A stretch of DNA of 64,000 nucleotides, taken from contig JASAMV010004953.1 of the NCBI GenBank assembly GCA_030248065.1, positions 1 to 64,000 on the forward strand. The letters run 5' to 3'. Below the pieces are notes generated by a model. That model was not told the origin of the DNA. It searched no databases and saw nothing but the letters and a program-made list of their open reading frames with translations. Position 1 is the first letter of the stretch; each line of letters opens with the position of its first letter. Shown here one piece after another: positions 22,601-34,600 of this stretch. This DNA is from Rhynchonema sp. JSB1_4 (lineage: Eukaryota; Nematoda; Chromadorea; Monhysterida; Xyalidae). The position numbers and the translations under genes are program-made.

Positions 22601-25600
22601 TTTATGATCCTTTGGTTTATTCTAACGTCGTCGACGCAATAGACAAGACTTGCTTCATCGACGTTTGTAGTAACCTCCTTTTTGTGAAGTCGGATAGTGG
22701 GGTACAACCTTGCTATGTTATTTTCTCATCACTTTCATTTTGTTGTGTGACTTGTATTTCGCGCACCTCCCATTGTCATTGTTGATTGATGTTGTGGCGA
22801 AAGTGTGACTGTTTCCTCAGGTGTTGTGTGTGTTGCAGTGAGACACAAATTGTCGATTAATTGATTTACGCAATACATCTATCCGAATCGAGCGCCCATG
22901 GCCGGTCGTGCACGTGAAGACTCGTTGGGTGGTTACGCCACCATCGGCACTGCCGGGCACCATGCCTCAGTGCTACAGTCCATGTCGCTTTTGTCCCCGA
23001 GAAGTCGTATCAGTGATCCCGGTCACGGTGTTACAGCGGCCGGGTTGGGCCCAAGTCATGGTCACGCACTGGCTCCGATGGCGACGATACATGCCGATAG
23101 ACGTTCGGACTCAGAACTGCACTCGACTGATGCCAACAACAGGAGACCGCGGACGACGGGCAGTTTCGCCAGTCCTGATGCATTCCCGCAACTGTATGTT
23201 GTTCGTTCGTTGTTGTGCAAGTTTTCTTATGCGTTGAGCATGCTGCCAAAATCAGCACATACGTGGCCTGGTCAGTACAGGATCACCCCAAATTCAGTTG
23301 AAGTTATTTGTACAGGAGTAGGACTAATTCATCATTCAAAATACTAAAAATTGGGGAATATGTGAAGCACCGTTCCAATTGCGTTCCATTTCAGTAGCGA
23401 CCCCGAGTGGGACGATCTTGAGCTGTTCACACCGTTGCTGGATCCACCGGAAGCGTCCGACCCGAACATGTCAGCGTACGAACTCGCCAGGCTGAAGGAA
23501 CAACATGTCATACATGGTTGGTTGTCTTGCTTATAGTGACGTGATCGTCACTTTCTGTGCCCATGAAGAACATTATTCTGTACATGAATAACTTTTGCTA
23601 CGTGCCGAGTGAATATCCAATTTACAATCACTTCAGTTCATCGTTCTTTATTCGCAGTTCGGTTTGATATTAGTTTCCCGTACTTTTTTTCAGATCTATA
23701 CAAGCAAGAACGGTTGATGTGCAAGAAGCTGGTTCTCTTGAAACAGGTTCGTTACCAGTTTCTTGAGTTCTGTTGTTTCGATTTTGGGGCCTGGAGACAA
23801 TGGTACAGTTATAGTGGAGCACAGTGGTGTAACTACCCGCGGGGCGGCAACCTAGTGTACCACCAAAAATGAGGGGCTGCAACCTACCTACTTTTTAATT
23901 TTTTAATAATAACTTTTTACCCTTTCTCACATGGCATTTGTGCTATTCGACTGACGAGCAGGGGGCACAAATGTCACGCCGATGGTCTCGAATATCCTGT
24001 GAAACCTAGGCGTAGATAGGATCTGGAAAATGTTCTGTCAAATTATTTCTCTAAATAATTTGAATTTAACTGTGGTTTTTTCAGTTTCAAATGCGATTCT
24101 ATCATGCTCTCGCACCCTACTGTACCGGCCGAGCTAGGGGAATCGTTTGAAAATCAAAAAATTTTATGTCCAAATGGTGATGAAAATGTGGTCTAAAAAA
24201 CCGCGTTCAAAAAGTTTATACCGCTTCGGGTCACCCTTGCATCTTGCAATTATATCCGTCATTCTTAGCATCACACGACGATCATAAGTTTCCCATTCTC
24301 AGCTGTACCGAACGGGTCTCAGTCGTTGCATTCCGCTGGACGAAGAAAAAATTGATCGTCTCATACCGAGTCAAATCTTCCAACCGCTGATGCAATTCCA
24401 TTTCGACTTTCTACGCACGTTGAAACATCATCGAGGCGGCCATTTCTCGACAATCAATGTGAATGATGTGCATGACTTGATTGCGGATAAGGTTTGAGCA
24501 CCTTTTGATGATTTTTGTGCAATTTTTGCTTTGTGTTGGTTATAAGGGATGCGAGAGATTCTTTTGATTTAAAAAAATTCTTTCCTCGTCCCCCCCCCTA
24601 TAAGGGCCCGAGGAACCTTCTTTTTAGAAAAGATATGCGAAATGAGGTTCGCCACAAAGAAAACAGTTGGCTGGGGGGCCCACCAGTTGACTTGTGGTTT
24701 AAGTCAGTTTTTGCTCTTTAAGGTACGATTTCCAGAATTTCAGCTTTACACTAAAATTCCTGGTTCAGGTGCCTTGCGCAAGCCAAGTACTGTTTATCCG
24801 GCAAGTACGGCTAGAGGTCAGGGGAGAGGGGTACCCGACACCCGACATCTGAGAAAAAAGCCGGCAGCCGACACCCGACATCTAGTTTTTGAACAAAAAA
24901 CATGCAAAATTTTGCTCAGTGGCATCATTAATGCAATTTTTGGCTCAATTTACTGAGTTCAAGTTTTTTCAAACGCAATAAACACTAAGTTATCACATTC
25001 TGCGCCATTGGAAACATTTAATTCGAAGAAAGTTTTCTCTCAAAATCATTCTCTCGGCAAAACTGAAGTTTTGAACCGTAAGTGTCGGGTGTCGGGTCCC
25101 AGAAATCCCGACATGTGGAGGCACCCGACGCCTACACTTTTTTGGCACCCGACACTCGACATCCCTCTAACCCTACCGGCAAGATCACACGTACTTTCAC
25201 AAGATTCATAATGCGTCTTTGTTTTAGTTCAACGAGACCAACGTCAACCTGGAGCTTGCCGTCAAGGCACACGTAACGCTGAACACACAGTTCGCGACCG
25301 TGGACGAATGTCAGGCGTATTTCAATCGATTAGTGGACAACAATCCTGTGCTGAAACGTGATATTGAGGTATGTGGTTGGCTTGGGTCTTACCCGATGGT
25401 AGTACATAATGGTTTGATTAGCCACCACTTACTGCTTGTTGACATGTTGTGTGTGAGGCGCGGCAAGATAGTCCGAAGTGTCACGGTTTGCTTCACCAAA
25501 GACTTGTCTGTGTGCGTATTATCAAAATATGCATAATCCGTCGGCTTTGATTCGTAGCAGCAGTAATGCAATTCGGTCCTCTTTGTTCTGCCTTGCAAAG

Positions 25601-28600
25601 CCGCCGTAATGTTGTTTTTTTTTTGCTGTACAGTCGTGGTGGTCGGCCGACCGTGTCGGTGCATCAGGCACTCATCGCGAACACCCCCTCCATCTGCCAC
25701 AATGTTTGTTCGACATACGGCTGCATGTCACCAAGTACCATCAGTTGGGTGACGAACTAGCGAAAAAGGCGACCGCACAAAGCGACATCAACAAAGCTGA
25801 GCGGTCGAGAAGGCTGTTGCATCGAATGGCCAGGATTGTCAATCAGAGTGAGTTTGGTCGGTTTTCCGCCATGACCGAGAGTGAGAGCTGGGTAGGGATC
25901 GGAATCTGGAGGGTCCCACACACCTACACCGACACAATTTTGAAATCCCACACACCCACACCTCACCCACACCCACACAGTTGCAAAAAACCCACCCGCC
26001 CACGCCTTTAAATTTTGAAGAAAAGACACCTAAAATCGGGCTGTTTGACATTAAAAATTGTCTGGTTCAGGTCTGAAAACTTCAGTTAGTCCAAATATTT
26101 CTGTCAATTTCATTCTTGAACAAAATATCCTTTTTTCGAACCTGAAAACATCAATGTTGAACAAAGAAAACAGCATTGTATGGCGACGCGGTGGAAAGGC
26201 ACGCACGCAATGATCGAACGCTTAGTTACGCTACGACTTTATCTATGTACGTCAGTTGTTTGATAATAGCGACCTGCTGCGCTACGAGATCACTGCCTCC
26301 GAGTTTCAGTTAATGGAATCGGCCCAGAAGCTGCTCAAATATTGTTTGGATGCAAATAACCAAGTAATCAAATGAGACCGAAAATCAGTCCCAATATTGT
26401 AAGTTTTCAACAATATACATAATACTCAAGACTGAAAGCGCTTCGCAGATGGAAAAGAAGCAAGAGTCACTTTCCATTGTGCTGCCGGTAATTGTCACGT
26501 TGCTGTCCAAACTCCAAACTTTGTTTCGTCCCGGTTTCAATCAGAAATTGTAATGAAATTGTATTGATGATGCCGAAATTGCTACATTGTCAATGTCACA
26601 AACAAACATAAACTTGCAACTGTGTGGGTGTGGGTGTGGGTTGAACCACACAGTTAAAAAAACCCACACAGTTGAAAGAGCCACACACCCACACACCGCT
26701 GGACGTACCACACATCCACACCCACGTCCGATCCCTAGAGCTGGGTAAAGTAAAATCTTGTTTCGGCATCTGCGTATCTGGCGCAATTGCTACTCGAACA
26801 GATTCGTCACAAAATAAACCAACGGAATTAAAAACGCAAAATTTGACTAAACATGTAACACTTCAGTGACGGATGCGGAACAACTGAAGAAGCTCTGGCA
26901 ACGTATGCAACATCAGCTCGACTATAGTTGCACTACCAAATTGTATGATCGCATGTTTACGGTTTGTTCAAGTGCATAATTTGGTCAAGTTTTTTCCGTA
27001 ACATTCTACCCATAAGTCAATTGAAATCAAACAAAAATTATAAAAATATAAGGCAGATTTTTTCAGATGAACGACCTAGTGCAATTTTCGGAGCGTCGAC
27101 TGCTTTTCCACACGAGTGTTGATGTGAAACAAATTATCGGTGATTCTTTTCAACGTGCGTCTAATGATTGTTGTTGCTTTGCTTTTTAGTGGTATTTTGT
27201 TGAAAATAGAAAATTTCGAAATTGGTACTTTCAGGTGCTCAACTGCTGGTGTTCGATGACGTCATTGTGTTCCTGTACCTCAAAGGCAACAAGTTGCAGT
27301 TCTATAAAAACAACGATAAATTTGTGAAATTTGTAAGTTATATTTGACACAAAAGTTATTTTCTGGTGATGTTCTGTTGGCTTGTCTCGCGAATGCATAA
27401 TTGTTAGATATGCTCACTGAAAGCAATAAGTTGAGCGTAAAACATCGTCAGATCAGATGTCACGTGTACATGTTGTCTGACTTCTTTAGCTCAAAGCTGT
27501 GCATTGATTCTTCACTATCGGTTGTATAACTACAAAAGAGGGATTCAAGAAACAGTGTTCGTAGCAGAAATAACGGCCATTTCCAATTTTCAGACGGGCG
27601 TACTTGACCCAGCCAAACTGTTGTATCCGCGCGAGGACGCGTCGTGTCTGTTCCAAATGCTGATTGTGTCCACCGCACTCAACGAACCACAATTGTACAC
27701 CGTCAGGTTCCAGACGCGCGATGACTTCAATAAATTCAAAGGTCCGCACGGATTTTTATTCTGGATAGTTAAACTCTTGTGCCTATAGTGCGAGTGAACA
27801 GTCCTAGAGTCGAGTTCTAGGACGCGATCATGGATAACCGACTTAGACCACACTGGAATGATACCGACTTAGACCACATTGGAATGAATCAATCGTCGAC
27901 CCTCGAACTTCGGTGATGTGCATGAGCAAATGTTTCACATTCGTCATCAGTTCGCACATGATTTCGAAAGTCTTATTGTGCGAAAAGCGAAAGTTACAGT
28001 GAAAAAAATCCAAGAAAAATAGTACAATAAAAACGTGCGCTTTTGAGAAGAAACTTTGACAATATGAAACCAGTTTGGACAACTAGTTTGTCAAGCGTGG
28101 TGAACTGCAATTGGAACTCCTTGAAATGAATGATCATGGAACTCACCGTCGCCAATTTTTCTATCGCTCCCCGTAACTTCGTTTCATCGAGTCATGACAA
28201 CAAAGATATTCCTTCATCACCATTACATTTGCAGACATAATCGCGCACGTGCAGTCGAATCTGGTGCCAGTGCGTCGATTGACTGAGGACGACCAACACA
28301 CGCTCATGTTGGAAAGTCAACAGCGAAGTGCGATGGCAAAGTTGGACCCGGACCTGGAGGAGTTTGACTCGTGGGTCAAACAGTTGGTCGTACTGTTTGG
28401 TTGGTTGCTGTTGGCGTTGTTATTTGGCTGTATTCATAGTGATATCGATCCATCACTGCAGCGTGCAGGCTATTTTATTTGAAACATTGCAAACATTTTT
28501 TGGGTGGGTGGTTTTCGCCCCTTTCTGGCAAGTGATCGGCACCCGTGGTTTTCGGTCGCTGTACTTACAAACTGTGACGTAGTTAGGCAGCTGCCTACAG

Positions 28601-31600
28601 GTTACACATGGTCACATTATTGTTCATCATACAATAAAGAGCTGTAAAAGGAACAGCAAGCAGGTGCCAAGTATTCAAAAATATCTTTGCTTCAAACTTC
28701 AGAGCGCAACAAGTCCGGCATGAACGTGCACCATTTCCTGATGTCGCGTGTCGAGTGGTTCGACGAACTGTGCACTTTCCTCAAGACGCTGCCGCCAACC
28801 GCGCGAAAGTCAACGCTCGAACGACAAAAGGTTGGTCTGATCATTTTGGTCAGAATTGTTTTGTAAAGTGCCTTGGATTACGTTCTGTCTAGGTTTTTTC
28901 TGTTCCTTGTTTTGTGCGGTGACTTTGTTTCCTCCTGTTTTTTGTTGTCCTTGTGCTCTAATTTTTGTCCTGACGTTCCCTTCAGTTTCCTTTCTGTTCC
29001 ATAATATCCTAGACGTCGCCACCATCATCGTCGAGTCATCAAATGTTGCTGACACGTTGGTTGTCGAGCGATTTGTGCGTCGGACGACAGAGCGGCGGTG
29101 GCGTGGGTTCGAATCGCGCCCGGGCCAACACCACCGATTGTCGACTGACAGCTAAACGTAAAGCGTTCAAACGACGCACATTGACCCATCAAAGCGCGTT
29201 CGTTCGAGGCACACCTTTGCACATTCGTGTCATGCGACGATGCAGGGATGAACAAGATTCAAACATCGTTGAAACGACTCGTGCTTGTTTGAAGACCATT
29301 TTCTCTTAATTTTTACTTCCATGTCGTTTCTTCTGTCTCTCACCATCTATTTTTAGTTTAGCACGTTTCATCCGATAACTTTTTGTTTATTTTCGGTTGT
29401 TTTAGTGTGTATGATCTCGACTGTCCCAGATTGTTTTTTAAGCCCGATTGCCTTGTTTCAGCACAAATTGTTCGCGTCAATGTGATTTGCGTGTTCTTTA
29501 TTTGTATCAGTGTGTGTGACGGGTTTTCCAATAAATTCTTGTGGTGTTTGAGCCGAGGTGTACACACGAATGATGTAAAAGTAGTAGTAATCTGCCCATA
29601 CACACTGGAAAAAACTCGCAGGTTGAGACAATTGTGCGCGAAGGACTGGAAGAGTTGCGGGAAGCGCGTCGTCAGACCTTCAGAGATTGTTAGTTTCTTC
29701 GTGCTTTATTGCTACTGATTCGGCACCAGCCGTTCGACTTGTCAATAGTCTGCTTGAAACATTAGGTATTCGCCGAGTTGAATCGATGAAAAGCGAGGAG
29801 CTGGCGTGGCTGTTCGATGAATGTCTGAAGGATATGGGTGAAACATCGTCCAGCTCGGATGACAACACCGAAGAACGCAGCACGGTGCCGGCAAGGAATA
29901 GAACTTGGAATGGACTGGTGAGTGGGTTACGGTAACAAACAGTTGATGTGTTCTGTTCAATTATTTGATGTTTGACATCCGCATTTTAGCGTGTTTTTTG
30001 TGCAACACAGTTTCTCATTAGTGCCGTGCGCACAGTGATTGATCGAGCTTTCGGCCAAAGCACAAAAAATTTTTTTGGTGATGTTTGATTTCTCAAAAAT
30101 TGTTTTACCCAGTGTTTGTTTATAATTTGGCAATTTTACGCCAAGTACCACGCACAATGTGAGCGTGCGCGCTCAGCGCGCGAAAATTTTTCACTTTGCA
30201 CGCGCGACAGCCAAATTTCATGGAACTGGGTGTCTCTGACGCGGAATTTTGGGAAAACATCATGTGAATTTTTTATACGCATGATGACAAAAGTGTCCTG
30301 GTCCCGTTAACGTCACAATGAATCACAAACGCAAGTGATCACAGGCGGACACAGCGGTGTTCAGCGATGCACCCCGTCGTCACACCACGGTGCCAGTGCT
30401 GCGTCACACGAGCATTCCTCCGCGCGAACGACCACAATATGATGGACAGGAGGAGCAGTTGGTCGATAATGACGATGATGATGGAAAAAAGAGAAAATAC
30501 AAAAAGGTAAAGGCAATCTACGCCAACGTGCCCGATTTCGGCGGTGGTGTGCTTACAAAACGAATAGAAAGAGAAAATCCTCATGTTTATTTTCTACAAC
30601 GTGTAACATTTCCCAAATCAGTAGCATGTTTCACTAATCTGCCACCTCCGAAATCGGTCTCGTGTTGGCGTAGTGTTACTATACCCGTGGATTCGGTGAA
30701 TGTTTTAAAATCTCGTACGTTCTGCTACAACGTGACGCATACAGTATGTTAGTGCCAGTTGTGCGTGATCAGTCGGCTGAATTAAACCAGTCCAAATGTT
30801 GACTTGCCATTGGATGGCTAGTACGGTGGAAATTCTACTTGGCCAAAATTGGAAAACACGTCGAGGGACCGTCTTTTCTGGCCTTCATTGTTAAGGGCGC
30901 GGCCAGGTAGATGCGGACTGCGGACTGCGGACATTGAAAAAAAAACTATGTCCAATGTCCGCAGTCCGCAGTCCGCATCTACCTGGCCGCACTTGCGGAC
31001 TGCGGACATTGAAAAAAACTATGTCCAATGTCCGCAGTCCGCATCTACCTGGCCGCACTTGCGGACTGCGGACATTGAAAAAAAACTATGTCCAATGTCC
31101 GCAGTCCGCATCTACCTGGCCGCACTTGCGGACTGCGGACAATCGAAACATTTCATTGATTGTGTTTGCTAGTAAGCATATAACTACAGGGTTGTAAATA
31201 TGCAAACTTCAACACCGTGCATAATACTGTGTTGTCTTCTGTTGTTGCCTGAAACATCCATGTATAGTGTTTCCTGTTTTTCTTGGTCCAAGGAAACGCG
31301 CGGGCCCGTGTTATAACTGAACTTCTAGTTGAGGTCGAGATTACAATTTCGATTCAATCAAGCAGCTGGCAAAAACGTGTCAAAGTTTGCCTGTGGAATC
31401 TAACAACAACAATGTTTCACATGCTCGCTGTGAGCTTTGTGCGTGTGTGCTGCCAGCATGTCAATGAAACATTTCACCATGTTTGCTGCTGAGTGTCGTG
31501 ATTGGATTAACAAGGACGCATTCTTAATCTCTTTCATTGGTTTCTGAAATCTCGACCCCAAACTGGAGTTGAGTTATAACGTGGGGTAGCTTGTTTCCTT

Positions 31601-34600
31601 TGACTTGCATAAAAAGGAAACACTATAATATCTGCCAACTCACAATAATCAATTGCCAACACACGCGCAACTGACGACTGCCACGTATCACACACAGCAA
31701 ACACAGAATAAGGACACACACGTTAGAATGTTTCATGGTATTGAATGGCAGGCAACAGGGCAGGATTCCACGTTACACTATATTCACAACCCTGTAGTTG
31801 TATATCGCACTAGCAAACACAATCAAAAAATGTTTCGATTGTCCGCAAACCGCAGTCCGCAAGTGCGGCCAGGTAGATGCGGACTGCGGACATTGGACAT
31901 AGTTTTTTTTCAATGTCCGCAGTCCGCAGTCCGCATCTACCTGGCCGCGCCCTTAGGATCTTCGTGGTTTTGACGTTTCACTGCTGGACCACCTGAATGG
32001 TCGCTTCATTTGGACAAAACAAAGGACTGAAACACGTGCTCTGTTTTCGGGACTACAGCCACTAGTTACATCATGACACTCACGCGGCAAATTATCTCCG
32101 TACTTTATGTTATTTATCCCAGAACGCTCGCATAACGTTCCGACGTGCGAATAAGGCATACAACGATGTACTGAAGGAGAACGCGAAGTTGTTCAGTCAG
32201 AATCTGGATTTGCGCGACAAAATACAAACGTGAGTTTTGCCAACTGGGCACCCCGATTTGCGCGGAGATGGTCCGGGACCGGCTTGCGGGGGGATCGTCC
32301 CGGAAGGGTAAAAGATGCAGGTGACGTACATAACAAATGCGTGCATCTGTCAGTTTGTTGGGTAACAGTAGGCTCAAAGTGTGTGTCAAGTTGGTTGACT
32401 ATTTTAGGTGCGCAAAGCGCGAAAAAATGTGGCTTTTTGAGCAAACAGTGAAGAAAATTGTTCCGGGGAAGGAAAGATAGGTAGAATTCTGGCCCAAGCA
32501 AGAGAGCTAGATAGCTAGGATGAGGCTGCAAGAGAAATAGAAAGCTGGAATTTGCCGGGGGTAATACCCCATACACCCGTAACTACATCACTGACATCAC
32601 CGCATTAATTCTATTTCAGTTTAACCATGGAAAAGCGAGCAGCTGAGGAAAAGGTTGCATTGCTGAGCAAAATGCGTGCCAAAGGGCCTGACGTGCAGAA
32701 TATGGAGCTTGTTCGGAAAATGTACATGGAATTTGAGGTGCGTGGAACAGTGTTTTTGTGACTAATAATTTATGATTCTTTGAAGAAAATAAAAATTTCT
32801 CGATATTTACTCTCAGGAAGACAAGAAACGTTGGCAAAGACAGATGGAAGCGGAGAAAGAGGATATCAACGATGAAAAACGGGCGATCAACGAACGAAAA
32901 GCGACATTGGCTGAGAAGGAGGTGTGTGCTTCGTTGAGATAAATTATTGAGACTTTGCATTTTAAAAAAATGCAAATCGAGCACCGTCTGCATCGCAGTC
33001 GGATGTGGTCATGCATGACCAGTCTTTGGAGAGAACGTTGGATAAGACGGGTTCAAATGGGATCGCAAGTTCGGGATCGGGACCAACTCCATAAATTTTC
33101 GAGATTAGAATTACAAAAAAGTTCAAGATCGGGATCAGCCAAAAGTTCGGGATCGTGGATCGGGAGCAGTGCAAAGTTTTTTACTCACGTAAGAACCGAA
33201 GATTTTGTGCCTCTTTTCCAATTTCATCGCTAGAAAGTAGTTAAAAGTTATTTGTTGATGAAACTGATGAAAAAAGAAACGACTTTGAGTCAAAATATGC
33301 ACCCTAATGAAAAACTGAACGATTCCATGAATAAAACAACGAAAAAATTAACTGATGGTGAATAGCGTCTAATACCGAGAAGTTTCGGGATTGGCAGTTG
33401 AGTTCGGGATCGGTATTTATTATAAAATTTTCGGGATCTGCACCCAAAAGCCCTTCCGGATCCCGTTTTGAACCCAAGATGAAACTATTCACAACCACGA
33501 TAATAGAACACACGGTACAGCGACTGGGCTTGCGCACAAACATTCGATCGGGTAAGACTGTCAGTCGCCGAATAATGGATTGCACTTTGGATAAAGCAGA
33601 GAGTTGCCCTGTATCCAGGCCCGAATCGAGCAACAGGACATCGAGATCGAGGAAAAGTACCGCGAGCTGAAAGCGAAAGAACTAGGCCTGAGCAGCGGCA
33701 TACGATCGCCACAACAGTTCTCATCACCCAAAGCGAACACGATGCCCGGACGCAGTTATGATTATGGAGCTGCCAGAGTACGATCAGTGTTGCTCTTGCT
33801 CTTCATAGACTATGAGTTGATCGTATCGGCATCGCGATTGATGATCCATCTTGTCCGCTCCCGGTCAGATCGGCCAACGTTGCAGTTGTTCACATTTAGC
33901 TAAATCACAAGCTTTGCGCTTCAACCAGACTCTGAATTGCAATGAAAAATCAAACGATTCAATTATCGATGCAGGCCTACCAGCGAGCGAGCAATCGACC
34001 AGCGTTATTCAAACAAGTCAAATCGGATGAGTCCACTGACGCGCGACACAGGACTGCCACTGAAATGACGTCATTCGATAGTCAGGAGGTGTGAATAATT
34101 TTTTCCTTATTTTGATTTAGTCCCGGTCATTTCTTGAGTAAAACCCGCGTCAGCAGCCAGTGCGCATTTGAGAAATTGGCTGATGTTGCACAGTAGATTG
34201 TCTTGAACAAGAAAATAATTTTGAGTGAAACCGGGGCTTCAAATCAATCATTAACTTTTTAAAAAAACCACTTCGTTTCTGCAGGATGACACCGAAAACA
34301 TGGGTCCACCACCCCCGATACCTGACTCCGTGCCCCCAGTCGCCTCACTGCAGCAATCGCCTCGAAGGTACTTGGTGAAAACCCCGAGCCTTGACGATGT
34401 GTTGCGTGTAACATCGCCCGAACAGAACAGTGACACTGGATTGGTCGAACATAGCAGCGGTATGTTGGTTGGTCTTTGTGAAAGTTAGAGGCTGCGGTCG
34501 AAAACCCCGAAAAATATAAAATGTGTGAAAAACTTTTTTTGTTTGAAAACGGTATTCATGTAGTTTGTGCACCGAAAATGGGCGCCAGTACAGTTCGGAC

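Noticed and set aside
26254..26551. Extra RhoGEF exons between DH and PH
   Set aside because: They lie inside an element with GAGCTGGG duplications and resemble hAT transposase; the DH exon at 25,847 joins 26,867 in phase without them.
29013..29310. Whole open stretch after 29,013 as RhoGEF coding exon
   Set aside because: The beginning (TSPPSSSSS) is plausible, but the later part has odd composition and an uncertain donor; only the first part is implied in the gene model.
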